Below, piece after piece: positions 37,856 to 47,155 of a stretch of DNA of 64,000 bases (its first letter is position 1; each line of letters opens with the position of its first letter). A program made the position numbers and the translations under genes. Location of the stretch: contig NZ_QPKJ02000005.1 in the NCBI RefSeq assembly GCF_003344625.1, positions 62,001 through 126,000 on the forward strand. Reading direction: 5' to 3'. The DNA comes from Solirubrobacter deserti. GTDB taxonomy: Bacteria > Actinomycetota > Thermoleophilia > Solirubrobacterales > Solirubrobacteraceae. Under the pieces are notes generated by a model. It was given only the letters and a program-made list of their open reading frames with translations, was not told the DNA's origin and did not search any database.

Positions 37856-39437
37856 GAAATGCCTCCTCAAGCCATTCGGCACAGATGTTGGGATCGACTT
37901 TGGCGTCCACGACGAGCGGGCGGTCGCGGTCGTGCAGCCAAGCCTTGACGCCTTCGAGGTCGTCCTCGGTGCGTACGGTCAGGCCCTGGCACATGCTCGC
38001 CTCGGCGAGCGCGGCGAAGTCCACCGGCGGGAACTGGGCGAGCTCGACCGGGACGCCCAGCGGGCGGAAGTGGTGCACCTCGGCGCCGTAGGCGTCGTCG
38101 TTGTAGACGATCACGACCATGTCGAGGCCCAGCCGGCCGAGCGTGTCGAGCTCGGGCAGCGACATCTGCAACCCGCCGTCGCCGACGGCGCACACCGTCA
38201 TGCGGTCCGGCCGCGCGACGGCCGCGCCGATCGCGTTGCCCAGCGCCAGGCCGACGCACTGGAAGGCCTGCGGGAACACGAACCCGTGCGCGTCCGGGAC
38301 GCCCAGGTACATCGCGGGGTAGCCCATGAACGCGCCGCTGTCCACGACCACGGTGCGCTCGGCCGGCAGGATCTCGTCGAGCGCGATGGTGAGCGTCCGC
38401 GGGTCCAGCGCGTCGCGGCTCTCCTCGTAGGGCTCGTCCCGCCAGCGGCGCGCTTCGGGGAGCGGCTCGCGACCGCGTCCGGTCACGTGGGGGAGCAGCG
38501 CTTCGGCGACGGCGCGGGCGTCGCCGACGACGCCGAGGTCCACCGGGCGGTGCGCGCCGATCGCCTCCACGTCGCGATCGACCTGGATCACCGTGCCGTT
38601 GACGAGCTTGCCGTGCCGCGTCGTCCACACGTTCAGCGCGGCGCCGAACGCGATCACGACGTCGGCGGCCGCCAGCTCGCGCTGCGCGAGCGGGGTCGAG
38701 AACCCGCCGGAGATGCCGAGGTCGAGCGGGTCGCCGGTGAACAGGCCGTTGGCGACCGCGGACGTGGCCAGCACGGCGCCGAGCCGCTCGCCGAGTGCGC
38801 GCAGCGCCGGCCCGGCGCCGGAGAGCACCGCGCCGCGGCCGGCGATGATCGCGGGCCGCTGGGCTCCGTTGAGCGCCTCGATGACGGCGGCGAGGTCGGT
38901 GGGTGCGACCGACGCGAGCTCCGGCGCGGGCGGCGGCGGCACGAGGTCGATCTCGGCCGCCTGCACGTCCAGCGGGAGGTTGAGGACGACGGTGCGGCGC
39001 TCCCGGACGGCACGGCGCACGGCGCGGGCGGTGTCGGCGACCGCGGTCTGCGGCGTGTGCACGCGCTCGGGCACGGCGCCCACGGAGGCGACCAGCGCGT
39101 CCTGGTCGATCCGGAAGTTCGACCGCAGCTGGGCGGACGGCGTGTCCGCGGCGAGGAGCAGCACCGGTGTGCGGCTCTTCGCGGCCTCGGCGAGCCCGGT
39201 GATCGCGTTCGTCAGGCCCGGCCCCTGGTGCACGGACGCGACCCCGAGGCGCCCGCTCACCCGCGCGTATCCGTCCGCCATGCACACCGCACCGGTCTCG
39301 TGGCGCGAGGAGAAGAACCGCCCGCCGGCGGCCACGATCGCGTTCGTCACCGCGAGGTTGCCGCTCCCCATCAGCCCGAAGACGACCTCGCCGCCGAGGG
39401 CGTGAACAGTGCGGCCGACGGCCTCGGAGACGAGCAT
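37845..39437 (-). CDS. Thiamine-diphosphate-dependent enzyme, acetolactate synthase-like
   Basis: A 530-residue three-domain ThDP enzyme. The N-terminal domain has the catalytic-glutamate region SSRHETGAVCMADGYAR, and the C-terminal ThDP/Mg motif runs from GDGGLQMSLPELDT to YNDDAYG. The middle domain is degenerate FAD-type. Members include acetolactate synthase, benzoylformate decarboxylase and sulfoacetaldehyde acetyltransferase; the residues seen do not settle which. Start ATG 39437 (MLVSEAVG) because the upstream extension is not conserved and lies in the divergent promoter region. Coupled to the cyclase gene. Confidence 0.82.
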   Translation of the reverse strand: MLVSEAVGRTVHALGGEVVFGLMGSGNLAVTNAIVAAGGRFFSSRHETGAVCMADGYARVSGRLGVASVHQGPGLTNAITGLAEAAKSRTPVLLLAADTPSAQLRSNFRIDQDALVASVGAVPERVHTPQTAVADTARAVRRAVRERRTVVLNLPLDVQAAEIDLVPPPPAPELASVAPTDLAAVIEALNGAQRPAIIAGRGAVLSGAGPALRALGERLGAVLATSAVANGLFTGDPLDLGISGGFSTPLAQRELAAADVVIAFGAALNVWTTRHGKLVNGTVIQVDRDVEAIGAHRPVDLGVVGDARAVAEALLPHVTGRGREPLPEARRWRDEPYEESRDALDPRTLTIALDEILPAERTVVVDSGAFMGYPAMYLGVPDAHGFVFPQAFQCVGLALGNAIGAAVARPDRMTVCAVGDGGLQMSLPELDTLGRLGLDMVVIVYNDDAYGAEVHHFRPLGVPVELAQFPPVDFAALAEASMCQGLTVRTEDDLEGVKAWLHDRDRPLVVDAKVDPNICAEWLEEAFRGH

Positions 39438-39462
39438 CGGCGGAACGCTAGCGTTTGACGCG

Positions 39463-40503
39463 ATGCGAATGGCGGCGTCGTTGCTCGTGCTCGGCGCCCT
39501 CACGGCGGTGGTCGCGTTCGCGCTCGACCTCGCCGGGCTCAGCTCGGCCACGCTGTTCGCCGCGCTGCTCGTCGGGCTCGCCGTCGCGCTCGCGCGGCCC
39601 GGGAAGGTGACCTTCCCGCGCGGCAGCTTCGTCTCCGCGCAGGCGTTGCTCGGCGTCACGCTGGGCGCCTACCTGGAGCCGGACGCGCTGCAGGCCGTGG
39701 GCGGCGAGTGGCTGCCGGTGGCGCTCGTGAGCGCGGGCACGCTCGTGGCCAGCATGCTCGTCGGGCTCGTGCTCGAGCGCCGGACCGAGCTCGACCGCCC
39801 GACCGCTCAGCTCGGCATGATCGCGGGCGGCGCCTCCGGGATCGTCGGCATGTCCGACGAGCTCGGCGCCGACGACCGGCTGGTCGCGTTCATGCAGTAC
39901 CTGCGCGTGCTCGTCACCGTCCTGCTGACACCCTTGCTGGCGGCCGCGTGGGGTGGTGGCGACGGCGGCGGAGGACCGAGCGAGGCCATCCTCGCGAGCC
40001 CCACCGACTGGCTCGTCACCGCCGCGGTCGCGCCCACGGCGGCGCTCGCCGCGCGGCGGCTCGGCGTGCCCGCCGGCACGCTGATGGGACCGATGGTCGT
40101 CGCGGGCGCGCTGACGCTCGCGGGCGTGGACTTCGTCGTCCCGCCCGTCGTGCGCGAGCTCGCGTTCGCGTTGATCGGCCTCCAGGTCGGCCTGCGGTTC
40201 ACGACGGACACGGTGCGCCAGATGGGGCGGCTGCTCGGGCCGGTGCTCGTCGGCGTCTTCGTGCTGCTGATCGCCTGCTTCGGGCTGGCCGTCGTCCTGC
40301 ACCTGCTGACCGGCATCAGCCTGCGCGACGCCTTCCTCGCCACCACCCCCGGCGGCATCTACGCCGTGCTCGCCGTCGCGTTCAGCTCGGGCGGGAACAT
40401 CACGTTCATCATCGCCGTGCAGAGCCTGCGCGTGATCGTGTCGGTCGTCCTCGCACCGCTCGCTGTGCGCCGGCTCGCCCGCCGGGGTAGGCCCGCTGCA
40501 TGA
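39463..40503 (+). CDS. AbrB-family membrane protein (putative monooxygenase-type transporter)
   Basis: A 346-residue integral protein with about ten helices in two repeats of the AbrB duplication fold; compare the repeated glycine-rich ends MIAGGASGIVGMSDELGAD and ATTPGGIYAVLAVAF. COG3180 members are putative transporters, with little biochemistry. Divergent from the ThDP enzyme gene, 25 bp apart, so the two may share control. The stop overlaps the next small gene by ATGA. Confidence 0.8.
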   Translation: MRMAASLLVLGALTAVVAFALDLAGLSSATLFAALLVGLAVALARPGKVTFPRGSFVSAQALLGVTLGAYLEPDALQAVGGEWLPVALVSAGTLVASMLVGLVLERRTELDRPTAQLGMIAGGASGIVGMSDELGADDRLVAFMQYLRVLVTVLLTPLLAAAWGGGDGGGGPSEAILASPTDWLVTAAVAPTAALAARRLGVPAGTLMGPMVVAGALTLAGVDFVVPPVVRELAFALIGLQVGLRFTTDTVRQMGRLLGPVLVGVFVLLIACFGLAVVLHLLTGISLRDAFLATTPGGIYAVLAVAFSSGGNITFIIAVQSLRVIVSVVLAPLAVRRLARRGRPAA

Positions 40504-40673
40504 GCGAGACCCCGATCACGCCTGAGGACCCCGACATCCCCGACGATCCGCCGCCCGCCGAGGACGGCTCGCCCGAGACGAACGACCAGCCGATGGGCCC
40601 GCCCGCCGACATGGACGAGGACGACGCGCCGCTGCCCGGGTTGCCCGAGAACGAGCCGCCGCAGGCCGATTGA
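40500..40673 (+). CDS. Small acidic proline-rich protein
   Basis: A 57-residue open frame beginning MSETPITPEDPDIPDD, rich in Asp, Glu and Pro (about half of its residues). Its ATG overlaps the AbrB stop (ATGA), and it ends one base before the ferritin-like gene. The tight packing is the only support that it is expressed. Probably disordered; function unknown. Confidence 0.55.
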   Translation: MSETPITPEDPDIPDDPPPAEDGSPETNDQPMGPPADMDEDDAPLPGLPENEPPQAD

Positions 40674-40674
40674 C

Positions 40675-41625
40675 ATGCGCCCGATCGAAGAGCAGCTCAT
40701 CAAGTACCTCACCGATTGCCACGCCATGGAGGTGCAGGCGCTGGCGCAGATGCGCAAGGCGCCGGAGCTCGCGGGCGACCGCGACGTGGCCGCGGCCTTC
40801 GAAGTGCACTGCACCGAGACCGAGCGCCACGAGGAGCTGATCCGCGAGCGCCTCGCCGCGTACGACGCGTCGCCGTCCCAGCTGGAGGACCTGCTCGGCC
40901 GCGTCAGCGGCAAGGGCTTCGTGCTGTTCGCGCAGCTCAATCCCGACACGCCGGGCAAGCTCGCCACCCACGCCTACTCCTACGAGCACATGGAGCTCGC
41001 CGCCTACGACCTGCTCGAGCGGGTCGCGCAGCGCGCCGGTGACGAGGAGACGGCGGCCGTGGCGCGGACGATCCGCGCCGAGGAGGAGGCGATGGCGATC
41101 CGCATCGGCGAGTCCTGGGACAGGACCGTCGCGGCCTCGCTGCGCGACCGTGAGGCCGGCGAGCACATCACCGACTACCTCGCCGACGCGCACGCGCTGG
41201 AGGCGCAGTCCAACGCCCTGCTCGACCGCGGCCCGAAGCTCGCGGCGGGGACGTCGCTGGCGGCGGTCCTGGAGAACCACCACGCCGAGACGCAGGGCCA
41301 CAGCGAGCTCCTCGAGCGCCGCCTGGGTGAGCTCGACAGCTCGCCGAGCCGGCTCAAGGACGCCGCGCTCAAGCTCGGCGGCATCAACTGGGGCGGGTTC
41401 TGGGCCGCGAACCCGGACACGCCGGTCAAGCTCGCGATGTTCGCCTACGCCGTCGAGCACCTCGAGATCGGGGCCTACGAGCACCTCACGCGCACCGCCC
41501 GGCTGGCCGGGGACGGCGACACCGCCATGGTCGCGGACACGATCCTCCCGCAGGAGCGCGCCGCCGCTGAGTTCATCTTCGGGACGTTCGACGACGCCCT
41601 GAACGCGTCACTTCAGCGGGGGTAG
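40675..41625 (+). CDS. Tandem DUF892 (YciF-like) ferritin-fold protein
   Basis: A 316-residue protein with two copies of a ferritin-like four-helix domain (about 1-150 and 160-316). The repeat is seen in YLTDCHAMEVQAL versus YLADAHALEAQSN and in YEHMELAAYDLL versus VEHLEIGAYEHL, each with E/H metal-ligand candidates. Single-domain YciF proteins are about 165 residues, so this is a fusion of two. Likely an oxidative-stress or iron-handling protein. Convergent overlap of 13 bp with the CBS gene. Confidence 0.8.
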   Translation: MRPIEEQLIKYLTDCHAMEVQALAQMRKAPELAGDRDVAAAFEVHCTETERHEELIRERLAAYDASPSQLEDLLGRVSGKGFVLFAQLNPDTPGKLATHAYSYEHMELAAYDLLERVAQRAGDEETAAVARTIRAEEEAMAIRIGESWDRTVAASLRDREAGEHITDYLADAHALEAQSNALLDRGPKLAAGTSLAAVLENHHAETQGHSELLERRLGELDSSPSRLKDAALKLGGINWGGFWAANPDTPVKLAMFAYAVEHLEIGAYEHLTRTARLAGDGDTAMVADTILPQERAAAEFIFGTFDDALNASLQRG

Positions 41626-42011
41626 ATGCAGAAGGCCTCGTGGCTCTTGTTCAGGCACACGAGGCCTTCGAGCCGGTCCCCGTCGGTGACGACGGGGATG
41701 CGGCTCATCTCGCGCTCGTTGAAGAGCTCGAGGGCCTTGTCCACCGGGTCGTCGGGCTTCAGCGACGGCGTGTCGGCGCGCACGTGCGGGCCGATCGGGC
41801 CGTCGTCGTCCGCGGGCAGATCGTCGCGCGTGACGGTGCCCAGGAAGCGCTCCCCGTCGGTGACGAGCATCAACTTCACCGACGGGCTGTCGAACGTCTC
41901 GCGGATCTGCGCGATCGGCGTGTCCGGGCCGACGGACCGCGGCTCGAGCATCATCACGTCCTTCACCGCCGGGCCGGCGTCCTCGAACGGGATGTGGACG
42001 GTTGAGCTCAT
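41613..42011 (-). CDS. CBS-domain pair protein
   Basis: A 132-residue protein composed of two CBS repeats (about 15-68 and 75-130). Characteristic segments are KLMLVTDGERFLGTVTRDDL and RIPVVTDGDRLEGLVCLN. Such pairs usually bind adenosine nucleotides and act as small energy sensors. It overlaps the quinone oxidoreductase gene by ATGA, suggesting a functional link. Confidence 0.85.
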   Translation of the reverse strand: MSSTVHIPFEDAGPAVKDVMMLEPRSVGPDTPIAQIRETFDSPSVKLMLVTDGERFLGTVTRDDLPADDDGPIGPHVRADTPSLKPDDPVDKALELFNEREMSRIPVVTDGDRLEGLVCLNKSHEAFCIYPR

Positions 42012-42955
42012 GGCTCCAGCACCACCTTACCGGTCGCGCCGCGGCCGTCGATGAGCTGCAGCGCCCGGCTCGCCTCCGCAAGCGGGAAGCGGGCGCCGAT
42101 GAGCGGGCGCACGTGGCCGGACTCGATCAGCGCGTCGAGCGCACGCGCCGTCTCCGCGAGCGTCTCCGGGCGCTGGGAGATGTAGGCGCCCCAGCCCGCG
42201 CCGACGACGCTGATGTTGTTCAGCAGCAGCCGGTTGACCTTCACCTCGGGGATCGCGCCGCCCGTGAAGCCGACGACGATCAGCCGCCCGTCCGGGTTCA
42301 GCGTGCGCAGGCTGTCGGTGAAGCGGTCGCCGCCGACCGGGTCGAGCACGAGGTCGACGCCGCCGAGCGCCTTCGCCTCGTCCTTCCACGCACCGTCCGA
42401 GCGCAGCACCTCGTCCGCTCCGGCCGTGCGCGCGACCTCCGCCTTCGCGTCGCTGGACACCACGGCCAGCACGCGGGCGCCCAACCCCTTCGCCACCTGG
42501 ATCGACGCCGTCCCGACGCCGCCTGCCGCGCCGTGCACGAGCACCGTCTCGCCCGCGCGCAGCCGCCCGCGGTCCACGAGCGAGAAGTGCGCCGTGTGGT
42601 AGTTGAGGATCAGCCCGGCGCCCTGCGCGAAGTTCAGCGCGTCCGGCAGCCGGAACGTCATCTGCGGCTGCGCGACGACCGTCTCCGCGAACCCGCCGAG
42701 CCAGCTGAGCGCCGCCACCCGCTCGCCCGCCGCGAAGCCGTGCGCGTCCGCGCGTACGACGCCCGCGACCTCGCTCCCCGGCACGAACGGCAGGTCCGGC
42801 TTGAGCTGGTACTGCCCGCGCGACTGCAGCACCTCCGGGAAGGAGACGCCGCACGCGCGGACGTCGATCACGACGCCGTCGCCCGCCGGCTCGTCGATGT
42901 CCGCGAGCTGCAGCGACTCGGGGCCGCCGAGCTCGACGATCTGGATCGCCCGCAT
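42008..42955 (-). CDS. Zinc-independent quinone oxidoreductase (MDR family)
   Basis: A 315-residue medium-chain dehydrogenase/reductase of the quinone oxidoreductase type. GroES-like N-terminal domain (PFVPGSEVAGVV), then a Rossmann domain with VLVHGAAGGVGTASIQVAKGLGA for NADPH. No zinc-binding cysteine cluster is seen. It reduces quinones or enones with NADPH. Coupled to the CBS gene downstream. Confidence 0.88.
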   Translation of the reverse strand: MRAIQIVELGGPESLQLADIDEPAGDGVVIDVRACGVSFPEVLQSRGQYQLKPDLPFVPGSEVAGVVRADAHGFAAGERVAALSWLGGFAETVVAQPQMTFRLPDALNFAQGAGLILNYHTAHFSLVDRGRLRAGETVLVHGAAGGVGTASIQVAKGLGARVLAVVSSDAKAEVARTAGADEVLRSDGAWKDEAKALGGVDLVLDPVGGDRFTDSLRTLNPDGRLIVVGFTGGAIPEVKVNRLLLNNISVVGAGWGAYISQRPETLAETARALDALIESGHVRPLIGARFPLAEASRALQLIDGRGATGKVVLEP

Positions 42956-42965
42956 GGAGCGGAGA

Positions 42966-44423
42966 CTACGGACCCTGATCCAGGATGCGGCAGTCGGGCC
43001 CGCCGCAGTCGCGCAGCTGCGCCAGCCGCCGCGCCAGGCGCTCACGCTGCTCCTCGGGGAGCGTCGGCCACAGGTTGTGCTGCTCGTGGGGATCGGTCCC
43101 GTGCTCGTAGTACTCGGGCGCCCGCTTGGGGTTGTCGTACTGCACGTACAGCGCCGCGTCGAAGCGCAACGCCGCGTAGCTCGGCGGCTTGCCCGCGAGG
43201 CGGTCCTGCGCGTCGGGATCGGACGCGTCGTGCGGCGGGCCGTGGTGCTCGACCAGCGTCGCGTCCCGCCAGCTCAGCACGGGCTCCTGCAGCAGCAGCG
43301 GCGCGAGGCTTCGGCCCTCGACGTGCGCGGGCGAGCGCACGCCCGCGAGGTCCTCGAACGTGGGCCGCAGGTCGACGTTGGCGGCGAGCTTGTCGATCAC
43401 CCGCCCACCGGTCACGCCGGGCCCGACGACCACCAGCGGCACGCGGATGTCGTGGTCCCACGGTCCCTGCTTGCCCGCCGTCAGCCGCCGCTCGCCCATG
43501 TGGAAGCCGTTGTCGGAGGCGAAGACGACGTACGTGTTCTCGTCCACCCCGAGCTCGACCAGCTGCGCGCGCAGGTCGCCGAGCATGCGGTCGATCGCCT
43601 GCACGGACTGCACGCGCTTGCGGTAGTCGCGGTCGATGCGGGCGATCTCGTCCGGGGTGAGCGGGTCGCGCGGCAGCCAGTCCGGCGCGCCCGGCAGCGG
43701 CGCGGCGTCGAACAGCGGGCCGCGTGGGGCCTTCACGCCCGGGAAGCGGTCGCGGTCGCGCGGCGCCGGGGTGAACGGCGCGTGCGGCATGTAGGGCGCG
43801 AGCTTGAGCAGGAACGGGCGGCCGGAGCGCACCGACTCGGCGATGAACTGCCGGCCGCGGCGGGCGATCACGTCCGTCAGGTAGTCGCTCGCCCGGCGGC
43901 CGTGCCGGACGGTCTGCGGCGGCAGCGGGCCCAGGCCCTTGACGAGCAGGTTGTAGTTGAAGCTCTCGTACGCCTCACCCGCGACGACCCACTCCGTCCA
44001 GCCCGGCGGGACGAACCGCGAGCCGGGCCGGTAGCCGTTGAGGTACTTGCCCATCATCGCCGTGCGGTAGCCCGCGTCCTGCAGGGAGGTCGCGAACGTG
44101 CTGCGCTCCTCCATGCGGGTGAAGACCTCGAAGCCGCCGTCGGGCGGCTGGTTGCGGAAGATGCCGGTGCTGTGCGAGTAGCGGCCGGTGAGGATCGAGG
44201 CCCGGGACGGGCAGCACAGCGAGTTGGTGGCGACGAAGCGCTCGAAGCTCGCGCCCTCGGCCATCATCGCCTGCACGCGCGGCATGTACTGGACCAGGTC
44301 CATGGAAAGGTCGTCGGCGAGGACGAAGACGATGTTCGGGCGCTGCGCATGCGCGGGGGCCGGGACGGCGAGCGCCAGGAGCGCGAGCGCGAGCACAAGA
44401 CGGGCGAGCATCCGGCGTGGCAT
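42966..44423 (-). CDS. Secreted sulfatase
   Basis: A 485-residue arylsulfatase-type enzyme with a signal peptide (ARLVLALALLALAVPAPAHA). The formylglycine motif is C70-C-P-S-R (CxPSR) in NSLCCPSRASILTGRY. Metal ligands are in NIVFVLADDLS and ASDNGFHMG. It needs a formylglycine-generating enzyme, not seen here. Start ATG 44423 (MPRRML) chosen for the signal peptide; 44411 is also possible. Divergent from transaldolase. Confidence 0.85.
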   Translation of the reverse strand: MPRRMLARLVLALALLALAVPAPAHAQRPNIVFVLADDLSMDLVQYMPRVQAMMAEGASFERFVATNSLCCPSRASILTGRYSHSTGIFRNQPPDGGFEVFTRMEERSTFATSLQDAGYRTAMMGKYLNGYRPGSRFVPPGWTEWVVAGEAYESFNYNLLVKGLGPLPPQTVRHGRRASDYLTDVIARRGRQFIAESVRSGRPFLLKLAPYMPHAPFTPAPRDRDRFPGVKAPRGPLFDAAPLPGAPDWLPRDPLTPDEIARIDRDYRKRVQSVQAIDRMLGDLRAQLVELGVDENTYVVFASDNGFHMGERRLTAGKQGPWDHDIRVPLVVVGPGVTGGRVIDKLAANVDLRPTFEDLAGVRSPAHVEGRSLAPLLLQEPVLSWRDATLVEHHGPPHDASDPDAQDRLAGKPPSYAALRFDAALYVQYDNPKRAPEYYEHGTDPHEQHNLWPTLPEEQRERLARRLAQLRDCGGPDCRILDQGP

Positions 44424-44433
44424 CGTAGGGGGC

Positions 44434-45534
44434 ATGAGCGCAACCGCAGTGAACGAGCGTCTCGCCGCCCTGACGGCGGCGGGCACGTCGATCTGGCTCG
44501 ACCAGCTCTCGCGCGGGCTGATCGAGACCGGCGAGCTGGCGCGGATGGTCGAGCAGGACTCGCTGCAGGGCGTGACCTCCAACCCCGCGATCTTCGAGAA
44601 GTCGATCGGCCACGCCGACTACGACGAGGACATCCAGCGTCTGGTCACGGAGGGCAAGAGCGCCGGCGAGACCTACCGGGCGCTGGCGTTGCAGGATGTG
44701 CAGGCGGCCTGTGACGTCCTGCGGCCCGTCTATGACCGCACCGACGGCTTCGACGGCTACGTGTCCTGGGAGGTCGACCCCGACCTCGCGCACGACACCG
44801 AGCGCACGATCACGCAGGCCCGGGAGTACTGGCAGGCGGTCGACCGCCCGAACCTGATGATCAAGATCCCGGCCACCGAGGCGGGGATCCCGGCGATCGA
44901 GCAGGCGATCTACGACGGCCTGAACGTCAACGTGACGCTGCTGTTCGCGGTGGAGGCCTACGAGGCGGTCATGGAGGCCTACATCAAGGGCCTCGAGCGG
45001 CGCCAGGCGGAAGGGCTTGCGCTGGACCGCCACTCCGTCGCGTCGTTCTTCGTCTCGCGCGTGGACACCGAGGTCGACAAGCGCCTCGAGGCGGCCGGCA
45101 ACTCCGAGCTGCAGGGCCGCGCCGGGCTGGCCAACGCGCGGGCGGCGTACGCCGCCTACCAGCGCATCTTCGAGGGCGAGCGCTTCGCGGCGCTGCGCGA
45201 GGCCGGCGCGCCGGTCCAGCGCCCGCTGTGGGCCTCCACCGGCGTGAAGAACCCCGCCTATCCGGCGACGCTGTACGTGTGGGGCCTCGTCGCTCCCAAC
45301 ACGGTGAACACGATGCCGATGGCGACGCTCGAGGCCGCGCGCGCCGAAGGTGGCGTGGCGGGCGCGACCGGTGCCGAGGACCCGAGCGCGGACCTCGCCG
45401 CGCTGGCCGACGCGGGCATCGACCTCGAGGACGTCACCGACAAGCTCCTGCGCGACGGCATCGACGCGTTCGTGACCCCGATGGAGAACCTGCTGGCCCG
45501 GATCGAGGCCAAGCGGGCGGAGATCGCCGCGTGA
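44434..45534 (+). CDS. tal: Transaldolase
   Basis: A 366-residue transaldolase of the pentose phosphate pathway, swapping a dihydroxyacetone unit between sugar phosphates. Diagnostic segments are SNPAIFEKSI near the N-terminus, the Schiff-base lysine in LMIKIPATEAG, and ASTGVKNPAYP. Normal length for the tal subfamily found in actinobacteria. The stop overlaps the cupin gene start (GTGA). Confidence 0.95.
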   Translation: MSATAVNERLAALTAAGTSIWLDQLSRGLIETGELARMVEQDSLQGVTSNPAIFEKSIGHADYDEDIQRLVTEGKSAGETYRALALQDVQAACDVLRPVYDRTDGFDGYVSWEVDPDLAHDTERTITQAREYWQAVDRPNLMIKIPATEAGIPAIEQAIYDGLNVNVTLLFAVEAYEAVMEAYIKGLERRQAEGLALDRHSVASFFVSRVDTEVDKRLEAAGNSELQGRAGLANARAAYAAYQRIFEGERFAALREAGAPVQRPLWASTGVKNPAYPATLYVWGLVAPNTVNTMPMATLEAARAEGGVAGATGAEDPSADLAALADAGIDLEDVTDKLLRDGIDAFVTPMENLLARIEAKRAEIAA

Positions 45535-45953
45535 GCGACGGCTACTCGATCGTCGGTGCCGACGACGCGCAGGACGTGTACGCCGGCACCGACGTCCCGG
45601 GCGAGTTCCGGCCGTTGACGGACGCGCTGGACGCCGAGCAGGTGGCCGTGACGCTGATCCGCGTCCCGCCGCACTCGGACTTCGAGCAGGGCACGGGGCA
45701 CTTCCACCAGGAGATCGAGGAGCTGTACATCGTCGCGCGCGGGACCTTGACGTTCCGTGCGGGTGACGATGTGCATCGCGTGTCCGCGCCCTCGGTGGTA
45801 CGCGTCGCGCCGAAGACCGCGCGCTCGCACCGCAACGAGGGCGACGAGCCGGTCGAGCTGTGGGCGATCTCCAAGCAGCTCGGGCGCGGCGACGCGACGA
45901 AGATCGACGACTTCTGGGAGGCATCGCCGGAGGCCGCGCAGAAAAGGGGGTAG
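45531..45953 (+). CDS. Cupin-domain protein
   Basis: A 140-residue single-cupin protein. Metal-binding motif 1 reads GHFHQEIEELYIVARG (His, His, Glu), and motif 2 reads PKTARSHRNEG (His). GTG start overlaps the tal stop; the TAG overlaps the next GTG by one base. Possible sugar isomerase or small-molecule binder; not determined. Confidence 0.78.
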   Translation: MSDGYSIVGADDAQDVYAGTDVPGEFRPLTDALDAEQVAVTLIRVPPHSDFEQGTGHFHQEIEELYIVARGTLTFRAGDDVHRVSAPSVVRVAPKTARSHRNEGDEPVELWAISKQLGRGDATKIDDFWEASPEAAQKRG

Positions 45954-46354
45954 TGGACCCCTACGAGGCGCTCGGCATCGACCCGTCGTTCGACGGCGAC
46001 CTGCGGGTCGTGCGCAACCGCCTCGTTAAGCAGTACTCCGAGGTGGGCGCGACGCCCGACGAGGAGCGCATGAAGGCGGTCAACCTCGCCTACGCGGCGT
46101 TGCGCGACCGGCACGTGAGCCGGCCGCCGCGGGTGGTGTTCCGCGGCGGACCCGGCTCCTCCTTCGTGCTGGACGGGCAGCGGTTCGTGATCGCCCGCCG
46201 CCCCCGGCAGCCCGCGGCGATCGCGGCGCCGGTGCTCGGGGCGGGAGCGCTGGTGCTCGCGTTCGGGTGGGCGGGCGCGGCGGTCGTCGTCCTGATCGCG
46301 CTAGTGCGGCAGTACCAGCGCATGCACCGCCATCGCCGCCGCCATCGAGCCTGA
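45953..46354 (+). CDS. J-domain-like membrane protein lacking HPD
   Basis: A 133-residue protein. Residues 1-50 look like a J domain (DPYEALGIDPSF, then helix II LRVVRNRLVKQY and AVNLAYAALRD), but the HPD tripeptide needed to stimulate DnaK is missing. A basic stretch, two membrane helices (about 80-115) and an arginine/histidine-rich tail follow. GTG start chosen because it begins the J-like segment and overlaps the cupin stop. The 3' end overlaps the convergent reductase gene by 54 bp. Confidence 0.65.
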   Translation: MDPYEALGIDPSFDGDLRVVRNRLVKQYSEVGATPDEERMKAVNLAYAALRDRHVSRPPRVVFRGGPGSSFVLDGQRFVIARRPRQPAAIAAPVLGAGALVLAFGWAGAAVVVLIALVRQYQRMHRHRRRHRA

Positions 46355-47116
46355 GGCGACGGCGGCCGCGACCGACGGCGGCTTCCCGGTGAGGTCGCCC
46401 GCGGCGAACACGCCGGGGACGTTCGTGGCGTGGCGCTCGTCGATGACCAGGCCGTCCTTGAACATCGGGTTGGGCTCCTGGGCGGTGACGCCGAGCTTGG
46501 CCGCGAGCCCGTCGCGCTGGGCGAGCTGGACGCCGACGAGCAAGCCGCCGCACGGGCGCGTGGTGCCGTCGGCCAGGACGATCTCGTCGTCGCGCAGCTC
46601 CTGCGGCGGGGCGTCGAGGAGCGTGACGTCGTCGCTCCAGGCGCTCAGCAGCTGCGCGCGCATCGGGCCGTGCTCGGACGGGTCGAGCACGAACAGCGGG
46701 CGGTCGCGCACCTCCCAGCCGTGGCAGAACGGGCAGTGGAAGGCGGTGCGGCCCCAGCGCTCCTGCAGCCCCGGCACGTCCGGATAGACGTAGTCCATGC
46801 CGGTGGCGAGGATGATGCTCGTCGTGGCTTCGCTGGTTCCGTCCGCGAGCGTGAGCGTGAAGCCGGGCTCGCCGTCCGTCACCTCGCCGCGCCGGTACTC
46901 CACGGTCGGATACTTCGCGAGCTCCGCGCGGCCGTCCGCGTAGAAGTCTTGCGGCGCGCGCCCGTCCTGGCCGAGCAGGCCGCCGATGCCGTGGGCGAAG
47001 CGGTTGCTCGGCTCGCCCTTGTCGATGATCAGTGTGCGCCGGCGCGCCCGGCCCAGGACGAGCGCGGCGCTCAGTCCCGCGGCCCCGCCGCCGACGACGA
47101 TGCAATCCCAAGTCAT
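46301..47116 (-). CDS. Thioredoxin-reductase-like FAD/NAD(P) oxidoreductase
   Basis: A 271-residue flavoprotein with FAD dinucleotide motif VVGGGAAGLSAALVLGRA and C-terminal FAD site GVFAAGDLTGKPP. A CPFCHGWE motif (C128, C131) fits the redox-active disulfide of thioredoxin reductase-like proteins. It is shorter than classic TrxB (about 310). Divergent from the XRE-cupin regulator, 48 bp apart, which may control it. Confidence 0.85.
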   Translation of the reverse strand: MTWDCIVVGGGAAGLSAALVLGRARRRTLIIDKGEPSNRFAHGIGGLLGQDGRAPQDFYADGRAELAKYPTVEYRRGEVTDGEPGFTLTLADGTSEATTSIILATGMDYVYPDVPGLQERWGRTAFHCPFCHGWEVRDRPLFVLDPSEHGPMRAQLLSAWSDDVTLLDAPPQELRDDEIVLADGTTRPCGGLLVGVQLAQRDGLAAKLGVTAQEPNPMFKDGLVIDERHATNVPGVFAAGDLTGKPPSVAAAVASGSMAAAMAVHALVLPH

Positions 47117-47155
47117 TGCGGTTCAGGGTGGTGCGAGGCGAGAGATGTGTCAAGA

